Assembly: GCA_003762875.1 (NCBI GenBank) | Contig: RIBL01000013.1 | Span: 1 to 64,000 of the forward strand | Source: Muribaculaceae bacterium Isolate-110 (HZI) | GTDB taxonomy: Bacteria > Bacteroidota > Bacteroidia > Bacteroidales > Muribaculaceae | Length of the DNA: 64,000 nucleotides | Direction of reading: 5' to 3' | In this document: positions 18,101 through 26,658 of the stretch, in pieces | Layout of the letters: every line of letters starts with the position of its first letter | Numbering within the stretch: position 1 is the first letter of the stretch | Program-made: the position numbers and the translations under genes | Notes under the pieces: generated by a model | What the model was told of the DNA's origin: nothing | The model's database searches: none | Seen by the model: the letters and a program-made list of their open reading frames with translations, nothing else

Positions 18101-18821
18101 CAACCACAATAAGGTCAAGAAAGTCTACTACCACCCCCGCACAGGCTCCGAGTTCCGCTCCATGACTCTCAAGCAGGGCTATCCCCTCAACACCGTCACC
18201 GGCATCGACTATGCAGGCTTCGTGACCGACGACAAAGGCATCACCTACGGCACCTGGCGCGACCACAACGGCGAGATTCACAACACCTCGCTCAGCTCGG
18301 CCGATTTCACCATCGACGACTGCGTGTATCTCGGCACCTCCACTCCCGTATGGACCGGAGGACTCATCCCCGAGATACGTTATCAGGGCTTCACCCTCTC
18401 GGCCATGATGCACTTCTACGGAGGCCACTACATGAACACCGACCCCCGCGTGTGGAACACCCTCAACGATGCCGTCGTGACCTCGGCCCTCGACTTCTGG
18501 AACGGTGTGGAAGGCGCGGTGCCCAACGGATACCTCACAAAATATTACGACTCGCGCACCATTTCCATCGGCGCGGCCGACTATCGCAACTACTCGCGCG
18601 CCGACTATCTCAAGCTCCGCTCCATCACACTCTCCTATGAGTTTGAGCGCAAACTCATACGCCGTCTCGGCCTCAGCGACCTGCGTCTCCGATTCCAGGT
18701 CGACAACGTGGCCACATGGGCCCGCAACGGCCGCAGTTGGGACCCCGAAGCCACGCGCATGGGCGGACTCCCCGTCAAGACCCCCTCGACCTACACCATG
18801 AGCCTATCCCTCAACCTCTAA
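15168..18821 (+). CDS. SusC/RagA-family TonB-linked outer membrane transporter with signalling STN domain
   Basis: The 1217-aa protein starts with a signal peptide (LLWLLALIMTVNVAGLA) and an STN domain (about 25-95: NAPAETAIQILKKATGHDF, STLDQLLDATVD), which in the family contacts FecR. A carboxypeptidase-D-like repeat follows (about 108-185: GTVVDEAGEPLAGATVMLKG), then the SusC motif TMDEIVVTGYQ, the plug (SITVLKDASAAAIYGARASN) and a long beta-barrel ending in a hydrophobic strand (TYTMSLSLNL). It imports a large ligand, usually a glycan or peptide, across the outer membrane using TonB energy; the ligand cannot be read. The STN domain fits the neighbouring ECF/FecR pair. Confidence 0.96.
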   Translation: MNPRLLWLLALIMTVNVAGLAQTYNATFNNAPAETAIQILKKATGHDFVYQKELIKNNKATVSGTYRNSTLDQLLDATVDQQLGLSYKVVGTTVSLSEADRQSYAYDALVTGTVVDEAGEPLAGATVMLKGTHYGVSADIDGHFSMHVHHTDPSLEFSYVGMHPKTVRLTTNNIGKALKVTLQTNASTMDEIVVTGYQNIKRENATGSYTIISGDDINKRHNADITSSLEGNIPGLVKKRDAYQSGENNIVIRGVGTFTASTAPLVVVDGLPIEGGIETVNNYDIKSITVLKDASAAAIYGARASNGVIVITTKQADKERLSVEFNADLSITGKTDYSKAGWANAAQSIKLERLNWNGMKDNDPDQFNALVNSYNNYDQRKGLSPVTRMFVQNYLGELDTDIMNATLDTWSRNNYRQEWQDATERSRVSQLYNLSLRNQGKILASSFTFNYADDNLGMKKENSRSLQFRYKGDLKAAKWLDLSFSVNVIHNNSKRNAVGGHDGINSFYPYQSMYNADGSRARMEADVMLDHPSLANPAFGLYDHSFNLLDEIGLNTSKQTSTNIRAYIHALFHIPVEGWNASVMYQHEDIQSQSETEYYKNSYYARDIFNRYTTGGVTKVWEIDPSVDFWDVYMNPDAYPGYSYYDPNTFDFFYDENGNMAVAKQVEHLLPLEHHVPDGGMLSTYNSHSTFYTFRAQTDYNRSFGKHDISLLAGFEYRQTKSNSNSNYFIGYDHQTMNNQNVFADWSFINGFGQMGILGTSCPPSGLYANFAVSETLHRYYSYYFTGSYVYDSRYSVFGSYRVDKTDLFGTDPKFRGRPLWSVGGSWNAHNEPFLRPVTWLDALKLRASYGLTGNINNNAKSVMTANLTTNRFNGGIMGKIDAVPNDQLRWEKTSTWNWGLDFALLGYRLNGSIDAYRKYGTDILTDVALDVTTGKDDMILNAGEMLNTGVEFQLNGRILPSNSRKQVGIDLGVTFGYNHNKVKKVYYHPRTGSEFRSMTLKQGYPLNTVTGIDYAGFVTDDKGITYGTWRDHNGEIHNTSLSSADFTIDDCVYLGTSTPVWTGGLIPEIRYQGFTLSAMMHFYGGHYMNTDPRVWNTLNDAVVTSALDFWNGVEGAVPNGYLTKYYDSRTISIGAADYRNYSRADYLKLRSITLSYEFERKLIRRLGLSDLRLRFQVDNVATWARNGRSWDPEATRMGGLPVKTPSTYTMSLSLNL

Positions 18822-18833
18822 AGCCGTATCAAA

Positions 18834-20240
18834 ATGAAAAAATCATATATAACCCTATTTCTGACTCTGCTCGCTGTCCTCACTTCGTGTGACGACAAGC
18901 TCGACATCACTCCCCGCGGATTCTCCACCCTCAACACCGTCGACGACCTCGGTGCCGTCCTCAACCGCGAGTGGCGTATATATGACTGGGACTTCAACCA
19001 CGAAATGCTCACCGGCAACATATTCGCCTACTACAAGACTCCCGCCGAGGTGTTTGCCGTGAAAAACTCCGTCGAATATGCATTCATTTTCGGCGACGAA
19101 TCTGTCGACCGCGTGGCCCTCTGCGAGGATGACGGCCGCTACAGTGAAATCTACGAAAACATCATGCACTGCAACATCGTGGCCGAAAAAATGGCCGATG
19201 CCGAGGGTGACGACTACAAGAAAAACCGCTTTATCGCACAGGCCCGCATACTCCGCGCCTGGTTTCACTTCCTCGCCGTCAATCTCTGGGCCGCACAGTA
19301 TGACCCCGCCACCGCAGCATCGACAGGCGGCATAGCCTATGTCGACAACATCGACTTCGGAGCGCAGAAGACCAAGCTCACTGTCGCCGAAGTCTATGAC
19401 CGCATCCTCGCCGACTGCACCGACGACCTCATAGCATGTCTCGACCCGACTCCCGTCAACGACCCCTTCCGATTCGAGGCCGATTTTGGCTACGCCGTCC
19501 GCGCCCGCGTGCTCTTCCAGATGAAACGCTACGACGAGGCCGCCGTCTATGCCCGCAAAGCCATAGCCGTCAACCCCACCATCGAAGACCGCTCAACCAT
19601 CGTCAGCAAAGGCACATGGGAATCCACCTTTGACGCACCTCACCACTACATGTTCATCCTCACCAACTTCGTCATAAACTTTTCCGAAATATCCGGAAAA
19701 ACCCTTACCCCGGAGTTCATGTCACTCTACGAGCAGGGCGACTATGTGCGCTACTACTCACGTGCTGACGATTGGGAAAGCTATGACGACGTGCTCGTAG
19801 GCCCCAAGGGAAGCATGTTCTACAGCCCGCAGGGCGCACCCCGCTTCAACGTATGGGGCATACGCGCCGAGCAGATGTATTACGTCCTCGCAGAGTCGCT
19901 CATCCGCACAGGTCACATCGACGACGGACTCGACCAGGTAGACAAAGTACGCAAATACCGCATCCATCCTCAATACTACACCCCCTTCAAAGGCACAGTC
20001 ACCACCGAGAAAGACGCCATGGCCCTCCTGTCCAAAGCCAAGACCGTAGAATGCATCCTCTCGATCGAAAACTACCTCGACTGCAAACGACGCAACACCG
20101 AGCCCGACTACGCCACCGACATCATCCACCACATCGACGATCTCGGCGATCACACCATACGCCCCGGCTCACCCCTCTGGATCTATCCCTTCCCCATGAA
20201 CGCCACCAACTTCAACCCCTCCCTCACCCAAAACATCTAA
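18834..20240 (+). CDS. SusD/RagB-family ligand-binding lipoprotein
   Basis: The 468-aa product begins with a lipoprotein signal ending in LTSC (cysteine near residue 19) and continues with DDKLDITPRGFSTLNTVDDL, the typical SusD start. The body has helical TPR-like parts (KKNRFIAQARILRAWFHFLA, RFEADFGYAVRARVLFQMKR) and the conserved C-terminal portion (RAEQMYYVLAESLIRTG). It would sit on the cell surface as the lid of the SusC barrel. It lies 12 bases after susC. The role follows from the family and the ligand is unknown. Confidence 0.95.
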   Translation: MKKSYITLFLTLLAVLTSCDDKLDITPRGFSTLNTVDDLGAVLNREWRIYDWDFNHEMLTGNIFAYYKTPAEVFAVKNSVEYAFIFGDESVDRVALCEDDGRYSEIYENIMHCNIVAEKMADAEGDDYKKNRFIAQARILRAWFHFLAVNLWAAQYDPATAASTGGIAYVDNIDFGAQKTKLTVAEVYDRILADCTDDLIACLDPTPVNDPFRFEADFGYAVRARVLFQMKRYDEAAVYARKAIAVNPTIEDRSTIVSKGTWESTFDAPHHYMFILTNFVINFSEISGKTLTPEFMSLYEQGDYVRYYSRADDWESYDDVLVGPKGSMFYSPQGAPRFNVWGIRAEQMYYVLAESLIRTGHIDDGLDQVDKVRKYRIHPQYYTPFKGTVTTEKDAMALLSKAKTVECILSIENYLDCKRRNTEPDYATDIIHHIDDLGDHTIRPGSPLWIYPFPMNATNFNPSLTQNI

Positions 20241-20250
20241 AAACCCACCA

Positions 20251-20290
20251 AAGGGGGCCGGAATGCCCCGACGCAATCCCGGCCCCCCTT
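20251..20290 (+). terminator. GC-rich hairpin after susD
   Basis: AAGGGGGCCGG (20251-20261) pairs with CCGGCCCCCCTT (20279-20290). No T run follows, so termination may be partial, leaving some expression of the thioredoxin gene downstream. The rest of the gap to 20437 holds two copies of TTGCCCTTTRTCCCCC and small hairpins (GCGC-GGAA-GCGC, GCGAGC-CTCA-GCTCGC). Confidence 0.55.
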
Positions 20291-20437
20291 GCCCTTTATC
20301 CCCCCCTACTCGCCAGCCCGCCTTTGCCACTGTGTGAGCGCGGAAGCGCGAAGCCTCGGCCGCCATTGCCCTTTGTCCCCCGCCCGCGAGCCTCAGCTCG
20401 CCCCATCCTCCACTAATCCAATTACCAACTCCCGATT

Positions 20438-21526
20438 ATGAAAAAAATCATTCTCGCCACCCTGCTCGCAGCCACCCTTCCGGCCGCAGCACAGACCGAC
20501 TTCCGTCACATCACCTTCGACCAAGCCAAAGAAGCCGCCAAAACCGAAGGCAAGCTTATCTTCGTCGACTTCTACACCCAATGGTGCGGTCCCTGCAAAC
20601 GCATGGCAACCACCGTATTCCCCAAAAAAGAAATCGGCGACTACCTCAACGCAGGCTTCGTAAACCTCAAGCTTGACGCTGAAGCCGAAGGAGCCGATCT
20701 CGCCAAGACCGTAGGCATCAAAGCCTACCCAACCCTCATGGTCTTTGACGCCGACGGCAACCAGCTCGGCTCATTCGCCGGCATGAAAGACGGCCAGGAA
20801 TTTATCACAGCCGTCGAAATGTGCAAAAACCCCGACCTCACCCCAGAACGCATCAAACAACGCTACGCCGCCGGCGAACGCACCCCCGAACTTGTGCGCG
20901 CCTACGCCATCAACATCGTCGACTCCTCGCGCGACTACATGGCAGCCATGACACAAGCCGGAAAAATCATCGACGAATACTTCGACACCCTCACCGACAC
21001 ACAACGGCTCTCACCTGACAATCAGTTTCTCTACGACACCTACACCACAGGCTACAACTCCCCGCGCATACAATTCATGATTGATAACCGCGACCGCTTT
21101 GACACGACATACACCGACGCCATAGCCGAAAACATCAAAACCCAACACCAGCGCGAAGCCTCACGCTACTTCACCACCAACGCCGTCACCGATGACACCA
21201 CACGCCGTCAGTTTGAAGACTTCAAGCAACGCTCCCGACAGCTCGGCTACGCATCAGACTACGAGACACAGCTTCGGTTTGCCGAAGCCCGCGCCACCAT
21301 GGACACCGACGCCTACATCAAATACTGCGACAAAAACTACAGCCGGCTCACCGACGACGAGCGTGGCCAGCTCCTCTCCCAGCTCAACGCCATCTTCGCC
21401 CCCGCCACCCCCGAGCAGACCCGCAAAGTGACCGCCTTCGCCCGCAAACACCTCGCCACCCTCCCCGCCTCCAGCCTCATCTGGGCCGCCTACGCCATCA
21501 ACGAACTCGAATCCCCCCGCCACTGA
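20438..21526 (+). CDS. Exported thioredoxin-family protein
   Basis: The 362-aa product has a signal peptide (MKKIILATLLAATLPAAAQ) and a thioredoxin domain at about 22-130 with the active site YTQWCGPCKRM (W49-C50-G-P-C53) and the cis-proline in KAYPTLMVFDADG. Residues about 140-362 form a helical region without recognised motif. It is probably a periplasmic thiol-disulfide reductase or reductase-like protein. Its position after an ECF-FecR-SusC-SusD set suggests it helps process or fold something linked to the imported ligand; that link is inference. Confidence 0.88.
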   Translation: MKKIILATLLAATLPAAAQTDFRHITFDQAKEAAKTEGKLIFVDFYTQWCGPCKRMATTVFPKKEIGDYLNAGFVNLKLDAEAEGADLAKTVGIKAYPTLMVFDADGNQLGSFAGMKDGQEFITAVEMCKNPDLTPERIKQRYAAGERTPELVRAYAINIVDSSRDYMAAMTQAGKIIDEYFDTLTDTQRLSPDNQFLYDTYTTGYNSPRIQFMIDNRDRFDTTYTDAIAENIKTQHQREASRYFTTNAVTDDTTRRQFEDFKQRSRQLGYASDYETQLRFAEARATMDTDAYIKYCDKNYSRLTDDERGQLLSQLNAIFAPATPEQTRKVTAFARKHLATLPASSLIWAAYAINELESPRH

Positions 21527-21537
21527 TTATCAGCATT

Positions 21538-21595
21538 AAACAGGCAATCCCCAAAAGTGACAACTGATGTTGTCACTTTTGGGGATTGCCTGTTT
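21538..21595. terminator. Bidirectional terminator between thioredoxin and ferritin genes
   Basis: A perfect 25-bp stem (21538-21562 with 21571-21595), extended to 27 bp with a TGAT loop, lies between convergent genes. T-rich and A-rich ends suit both directions. Confidence 0.85.
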
Positions 21596-21615
21596 ATGTA
21601 TCTTCAGATAATCTC

Positions 21616-21643
21616 AGAGGATATTTAATAACAAATGTCCTCT
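21616..21643 (-). repeat. GAGGTTGTT hairpin family, copy 2 (divergent)
   Basis: AGAGGA and TCCTCT arms enclose TTTAATAACA, a diverged form of the hairpin at 13081. It abuts the ferritin stop codon and precedes the long hairpin at 21538-21595, the same arrangement as for the sigma gene. Confidence 0.5.
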
Positions 21644-22161
21644 TACTCCGCGCTGAGAGGGGAGGGGGTGGTGTAGGAGCGGGCGGCGAGCTCGGTGTTG
21701 AGCATGTAGAGGCCCATGCCGTTGTCACCGATGAGACGGAGCTTGTCGATGAGGGCACGGCAGTTGTCTTCTTCCTCGACCTGCTCGGTGATGAACCAGT
21801 TGAGACGGTCGCGGGTGGCGTAGTCGTTCTCTTCTAAGGCGAGGGCGTAGAGGCCGTTGATGAGGGCGGTCACTTTCTGCTCATGCTCGAGGGTGGCTGT
21901 GAAGACGTCCATGGGTGAGGCCCATTGGGTGGGCACGGCGTCGATGGCTTTGAGAAGCACGCGGCCGCCGCGCTGGTTGATGTAGTTCATAAAGATGGTG
22001 GCGTGGTCCTGCTCTTCCTTAAACTGGATTTTAAACCAGTTGGAGAAGCCGGGCAGACCTTCGGCTTCAAAATAGTGGGCCATCGAGAGGTAGAGATATG
22101 CGCTATATAGTTCGGCGTTGATCTGCTCGTTGAGTGCGTCCTGAATCTTGGGATTTAACAT
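21643..22161 (-). CDS. ftnA: Ferritin (non-haem iron storage)
   Basis: The 172-aa four-helix-bundle protein starts MLNPKIQDALNEQINAELYS and shows the ferroxidase-centre residues in NEQINAELYSAYLYLSMA, KEEQDHATIFMNYINQRGG and TEQVEEEDNCRALIDKL. It stores iron as ferric mineral in a 24-subunit shell and limits oxidative damage. It is a single-gene unit with its own -7 box and the compound terminator downstream. Confidence 0.96.
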   Translation of the reverse strand: MLNPKIQDALNEQINAELYSAYLYLSMAHYFEAEGLPGFSNWFKIQFKEEQDHATIFMNYINQRGGRVLLKAIDAVPTQWASPMDVFTATLEHEQKVTALINGLYALALEENDYATRDRLNWFITEQVEEEDNCRALIDKLRLIGDNGMGLYMLNTELAARSYTTPSPLSAE

Positions 22162-22198
22162 AGTTAAATTTATTTTAGGTGAATGATATTTGTTACCG

Positions 22199-22206
22199 CA
22201 AATTTA
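22199..22206 (-). promoter_or_regulatory. -7 box of the ferritin gene
   Basis: Minus-strand TAAATTTG lies 37 bases before the ferritin ATG and fits TAnnTTTG; no clear -33 element is visible. Confidence 0.5.
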
Positions 22207-22312
22207 ACACTTTTCTGCATCCTTCGGTTTCATTTCATATGAAGATTCATGGGTAGGCTTTTTATTTAACATTATTTAATAAAGATGCCGTGTTAAATTA
22301 GTTGGACATATT

Positions 22313-22344
22313 TTTGGACAGGCAACATATTTTGCCTAAATTTG
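22313..22344 (+). promoter_or_regulatory. Canonical promoter of the WecA-like gene
   Basis: TTTG (22313-22316), 20 bases, then TAAATTTG (22337-22344): an exact fit to the Bacteroidetes housekeeping promoter. The leader to the ATG at 22453 would be about 100 bases. Confidence 0.85.
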
Positions 22345-22452
22345 CGGAAATTTAAACATTTTAGCCTAACCTATGATAGCACAGCTAACGCAGTACAAAT
22401 AAAGTTTAACAACAGACATAGAACTACATTTTTCTGAATCCATAACTTAGTC

Positions 22453-23568
22453 ATGACATACTGGATAATAAATTCTTTAATAGTTTTTGCTTTATGCGTC
22501 CTGTTTGCGGGCGTATTGATTCCTCAGATACTGTTGATAGCTTACAGGCGCAACCTGTTTGACGAAGTGGATGAACGTAAAATCCATAAAGGACTCATTC
22601 CCCGTCTTGGAGGCATTGCTTTCGAGCCTGTGATACTGCTCACGATGGCTCTGGTGCTCGGAGGCAACATCATGCTTGAGAATTATGCTTTCCCCTCGGC
22701 TTTCTACAACAACGGTCTGCTGATGATAGCGACATTCTGCAGTCTGATGTTGCTCTATCTTATCGGCATAGCCGATGACCTGATAGGCATCAAGTACAGG
22801 GCAAAGTTTGTGGTGCAGATAGTGTGTGCGTCGCTTCTCATCACGGCCGGGTGCTGGTTTACGTCGTTTGCGGGCATCTTTGGTGTGCAGAGCGTGTCGC
22901 CATGGTTTGGCATCCCATTCACTGCGGTAGTGATAGTGTTTATCATCAATGCCATCAACCTCATCGACGGCATCGACGGTCTGGCCTCGGGTCTCAGTTC
23001 GATAGCCTGCGGCATCTATGGCGTGTCGTTTCTGCTAATCGGCGAGTATGCCTATGCCATCATCTCGTTTGCCACGCTTGGTGTGTTGTTTCCGTTCTTC
23101 TACTACAACGTTTTTGGCGACGTCAAGAAACACTCCAAGATATTTATGGGCGACACAGGCTCATTGACCATCGGTCTTCTGCTCAGCATCCTGGGCATCA
23201 AGCTGTTTACCCATGACTTTGACCCCGCGCTCGAGTTTCAGCCGGCAGTGCTGGCTTTCTCTCCGCTCATCATCCCGAGCTTTGACGTGGTGAGAGTCTA
23301 TATGGTGCGCATACGCAACCATTGCTCCCCTTTCCTCCCCGACAAGAACCATATCCACCACAAATTTCTGGCCGCGGGCATGAAACCCCGCACGGCCATG
23401 GTGACCATCATAACAATATCCACACTTTTTACCCTCTTTAACCTCGGGCTGAGCCGGATAATGAACATCAACATAATCGTCGTGCTCGACGTTATCATGT
23501 GGGTGACATTTCACTTCTGGCTTAACAAACGCATCAAAAAGGCCAAGGCCGAAGGGCTCTCGCGCTGA
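22453..23568 (+). CDS. WecA/MraY-type undecaprenyl-phosphate sugar-1-phosphate transferase
   Basis: This 371-aa polytopic membrane protein has the glycosyltransferase-4 family landmarks: IHKGLIPRLGGIAF, the aspartate motif IGIADDLIGIKYR, NAINLIDGIDGLASG, MGDTGSLT and the basic DKNHIHHKFLAAG loop. It transfers a sugar phosphate, probably GlcNAc-1-phosphate, from its UDP form to undecaprenyl phosphate on the cytoplasmic face of the inner membrane, starting a surface glycan. The precise sugar is not visible. It lies about 13 kb from the exopolysaccharide locus and has its own promoter, so it may serve a different glycan. Confidence 0.92.
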   Translation: MTYWIINSLIVFALCVLFAGVLIPQILLIAYRRNLFDEVDERKIHKGLIPRLGGIAFEPVILLTMALVLGGNIMLENYAFPSAFYNNGLLMIATFCSLMLLYLIGIADDLIGIKYRAKFVVQIVCASLLITAGCWFTSFAGIFGVQSVSPWFGIPFTAVVIVFIINAINLIDGIDGLASGLSSIACGIYGVSFLLIGEYAYAIISFATLGVLFPFFYYNVFGDVKKHSKIFMGDTGSLTIGLLLSILGIKLFTHDFDPALEFQPAVLAFSPLIIPSFDVVRVYMVRIRNHCSPFLPDKNHIHHKFLAAGMKPRTAMVTIITISTLFTLFNLGLSRIMNINIIVVLDVIMWVTFHFWLNKRIKKAKAEGLSR

Positions 23569-23666
23569 CATGGTCGGCCGTCACTCCCTGCGTCCGCTCT
23601 CTCCGACCCCGGCAATACATATGCGTCACACCCCCGAGCCGACATTAAAAACACTCAGAATCTCAG

Positions 23667-24881
23667 ATGATTGACCATATACTCACCGAGGAAGTCACCG
23701 AGCGCGCAGTGCTCGTGGGACTCATCAGCAACCAGCAGAACGAAGCCAAGGCGCGTGAATATCTCGACGAACTGGCTTTTCTGGCCGACACGGCCGGGGC
23801 TGTGACCGTAAAGACATTTCTTCAGAAACTTGAGTATCCCAACCCGCGCACCTATGTGGGCAAGGGCAAACTCGAGGAGATACGCGCCTATATCGAGGAC
23901 AATGACATAGGAATGGCTATCTTTGACGATGACCTGTCGTCAAAGCAAGTGGTGAATATCGAGCGTGAACTCAAGGTGAAGATACTTGACCGCACCAGTC
24001 TTATCCTCGACATCTTTGCCAAGCGTGCGCGTACGGCCAACGCCAAGACGCAAGTCGAGCTGGCCCAGTATCAGTATCTGTTGCCGCGACTTACGCGCAT
24101 GTGGACTCACCTCGAACGCCAGCGCGGCGGTATAGGCATGCGCGGCCCGGGCGAGACGCAGATCGAGACCGACCGCCGTATAATCCTGTCGAAAATATCG
24201 CTGCTGAAGGAGGAGCTGCGTTCCATCGACAAGCAGAAGGCCGTGCAGCGCAAAAACCGCGGCAAGCTCACGCGCGTGGCTCTTGTGGGCTATACCAACG
24301 CCGGCAAGTCGACTCTGATGAATGTGCTGAGCAAGAGCGAGGTGTTTGCCGAAAACAAACTTTTCGCCACGCTCGACACTACGGTGCGCAAGGTCATTAT
24401 CGACAATCTGCCGTTTCTGCTCACCGACACCGTAGGCTTCATACGCAAGCTGCCCACTCATCTTGTCGACTCGTTCAAGTCGACTCTCGACGAGGTGCGC
24501 GAGGCCGACCTGCTGGTGCATGTGGTCGACATCTCTCATCCTCATTTCGAGGAGCAGATCGAGGTGGTCGACAAGACGTTGCGCGAGGTGTGTGACGGTG
24601 CCGACAAACCTATGATAATGGTGTTTAACAAAATCGATGCTTTCACCCATGTGGAGAAGGATGAGAATGATCTGACTCCGCGCATGCGCGAGAATATTCC
24701 TCTCGAGGAGCTCCGCCAGATGTGGATGGCGCGCCTGCCCCATGACTGTGTGTTTATCTCGGCTAAGACGGGCAAGAATATCGATGAACTCAAGCAGATG
24801 CTCTATGAGCGTGCCAAGGAGATTCACCTGACAAGATTCCCTTACAACGATTTCCTCTTCCAGAAATACGACGAGGAGTAG
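23667..24881 (+). CDS. hflX: Ribosome-associated GTPase HflX
   Basis: The 404-aa protein has the HflX N-terminal domain with a glycine-rich linker (RGGIGMRGPGETQIETDRR) and a GTPase domain: G1 GYTNAGKST (about residue 208), G2/G3 region TLDTTVRK and DTVGFIRKLP, and G4 FNKID. The family rescues stalled ribosomes by splitting them under stress. Junction element copy B starts 10 bases after its stop codon and links it to the deacetylase gene. Confidence 0.96.
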   Translation: MIDHILTEEVTERAVLVGLISNQQNEAKAREYLDELAFLADTAGAVTVKTFLQKLEYPNPRTYVGKGKLEEIRAYIEDNDIGMAIFDDDLSSKQVVNIERELKVKILDRTSLILDIFAKRARTANAKTQVELAQYQYLLPRLTRMWTHLERQRGGIGMRGPGETQIETDRRIILSKISLLKEELRSIDKQKAVQRKNRGKLTRVALVGYTNAGKSTLMNVLSKSEVFAENKLFATLDTTVRKVIIDNLPFLLTDTVGFIRKLPTHLVDSFKSTLDEVREADLLVHVVDISHPHFEEQIEVVDKTLREVCDGADKPMIMVFNKIDAFTHVEKDENDLTPRMRENIPLEELRQMWMARLPHDCVFISAKTGKNIDELKQMLYERAKEIHLTRFPYNDFLFQKYDEE

Positions 24882-24891
24882 TCGGGCAAAG

Positions 24892-25087
24892 CCCGAAGGT
24901 TATGAGGTTAGCCTGCGGGGTAATTTTGAGCCAAATGGGGCTAATGGGCCCAATGAGGCTAATGGGTCCCGGGCAGGAACACCGTATACTTTACATTATA
25001 ATCTTTTGCCCTTCGGGCAAATAATAACCCTCACCCGAAGGTTAACCTCATAACCCCATAACCTTATAACCTTTGCCCGCAGGGCAA
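24892..25087 (+). repeat. Palindromic junction element, copy B (hflX-deacetylase)
   Basis: The left hairpin TCGGGCAAAGCCCGA (24892-24906) and GGTTATGAGG arm are matched by right-arm 8-bp units and the hairpin TTGCCCGCAGGGCAA (25073-25087). The core (about 24912-25015, TGCGGGGTAATTTTGAGCC and on) is nearly the same as in copy E. It ends 6 bases before the deacetylase ATG. Confidence 0.85.
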
Positions 25088-25093
25088 GTTAAT

Positions 25094-25711
25094 ATGTGGA
25101 TTGAACAGCCCCCTATATTTTACCGACTGCTTTTCACGGAGGCATGGTGGCGGCTCAAAAGACACGGACGCAAACTTGTGTACCTGACTTTTGATGACGG
25201 CCCTGTGCCTGAGGAGACTCCGTGGGTGCTTGACCTGCTCGACAAAGAGGGGGTCAAGGCTACATTTTTTATGGTCGGAGACAATGTGCGCCGCCACCCC
25301 GAACTACTGGAGGAGGTGCGCCGCCGCGGCCATTCCTATGGCAACCATACCATGCATCATCTCCAGGGTCTCAAGGAGAGCAACGCCCGATATTTCCGCG
25401 ATATCACCGAGGCTTCCGAACTGATACAGTCGTCGCTTTTCCGTCCGCCCCACGGCATCATATGGCCGGGACAGGCGCGGTTGATCAAGCGTCACTATAA
25501 TGTGGTGATGTATGACCTCGTGACACGCGATTACTCCAAACGTATCGACGGGGAGAGGGTGTTGGAGAATGTGAAACGTTATGCGCGCAACGGCAGCATC
25601 ATAGTGTTTCATGACTCTATCAAGGCTCATAAGAATATGCGCTATGCTCTGCCCCGGGCCATCAAGTGGCTCAAGGAGCAGGGATATGAGTTTGAGACTC
25701 TGCCGATGTAA
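25094..25711 (+). CDS. Polysaccharide deacetylase family protein
   Basis: The 205-aa product shows the NodB motifs of carbohydrate esterase family 4: motif 1 YLTFDDGPVPEET with the catalytic and metal-binding aspartates, motif 2 SYGNHTMHH with the metal histidines, motif 3 FRPPHG and the late motif IIVFHDS. It would remove N-acetyl groups from a cell-wall or surface glycan; there is no signal peptide and the substrate is unknown. ATG 25094 lies 6 bases after the terminal hairpin of element B. An upstream in-frame start would lie inside the hairpin and is less likely. Confidence 0.9.
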   Translation: MWIEQPPIFYRLLFTEAWWRLKRHGRKLVYLTFDDGPVPEETPWVLDLLDKEGVKATFFMVGDNVRRHPELLEEVRRRGHSYGNHTMHHLQGLKESNARYFRDITEASELIQSSLFRPPHGIIWPGQARLIKRHYNVVMYDLVTRDYSKRIDGERVLENVKRYARNGSIIVFHDSIKAHKNMRYALPRAIKWLKEQGYEFETLPM

Positions 25712-25719
25712 TCTTAAGA

Positions 25720-26658
25720 ATGAATCCTATGCCTGACATAAGGAGGCTCGTCATCGAGGCCGGAGCGGTCAGGGCCGGGGTGGTCACCCTCGGACCTGTC
25801 GACAGCCATGCCGAGGAGCTTTACCGGGAGTGGCTGGCCGAGGGGCGACACGGCGAGATGGGTTATCTCGAAAAATATGCCGAGGTGCGTCACGACCCGA
25901 GGCTACTGCTAGAGGGGGCGCGGTCGATGATTGTGGCGGCATTCAATTATTATTGCGGAGAGCCGGAAATGTCGCAGCCGCTGAAATGGGCGCGATATGC
26001 CGTAGGACGCGACTATCACGAGGAGGTGAGGGAGCGGCTCGGGCGGGTGGCCGAGGCCATCACCGCCGTCACGGGTGCGCAATGTCGCGTGACGGTCGAC
26101 ACGGCTCCACTGCGCGAACGCTATTGGGCCGTAAAGGCCGGAGTGGGTTTTCTCGGCATCAACAATCAGCTCATAGTGCCCGGAGCGGGCTCATGGTGTG
26201 TGCTCGGCGAAATTATTACAACACTCGAGCTCGAACCCGACGAGCCCGACACACGCGACTGTCTCGGCTGCATGCGTTGCGTGAAGGCTTGTCCGGGCCA
26301 CGCGCTCGACGGACACGGAGGCATGGATGCCCGCAGGTGTATGAGCTACCTGTCGATAGAAAAAAAATATCATGAGGATGACGAGGCCATAATGCCCCGT
26401 CTGGGCGACAGAATATACGGATGCGACATATGCCAGGAGGTGTGTCCCCACAACTCATGTGCAATGGCCACGGAGATTGACAATTTTCGTCCGTGGCCTT
26501 CGGTAATCGGCCTCACACGGGAGGATATACTGGGGATGGAGCAGAGCGAATTTTCACGCATATTCACCCATTCGGCCATCAAGCGCGCTAAACTTGCGGG
26601 GCTTCAGCGCAATGCGCGGGCGGCAGGAGAAGGTGAGGCAGCGACACGGCCGGAGTGA
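25720..26658 (+). CDS. queG: Epoxyqueuosine reductase
   Basis: QueG performs the last step of queuosine synthesis in tRNA, reducing epoxyqueuosine. The 312-aa protein has the DUF1730-type N-terminal part, cobalamin-interacting middle region (DTAPLRERYWAVKAGVGFLG), and two 4Fe-4S clusters: CLGCMRCVKACP and CDICQEVCPHNS. It starts 8 bases after the deacetylase gene. Its last 71 bases overlap the 3' end of the opposite-strand tatD-like gene. Confidence 0.95.
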   Translation: MNPMPDIRRLVIEAGAVRAGVVTLGPVDSHAEELYREWLAEGRHGEMGYLEKYAEVRHDPRLLLEGARSMIVAAFNYYCGEPEMSQPLKWARYAVGRDYHEEVRERLGRVAEAITAVTGAQCRVTVDTAPLRERYWAVKAGVGFLGINNQLIVPGAGSWCVLGEIITTLELEPDEPDTRDCLGCMRCVKACPGHALDGHGGMDARRCMSYLSIEKKYHEDDEAIMPRLGDRIYGCDICQEVCPHNSCAMATEIDNFRPWPSVIGLTREDILGMEQSEFSRIFTHSAIKRAKLAGLQRNARAAGEGEAATRPE

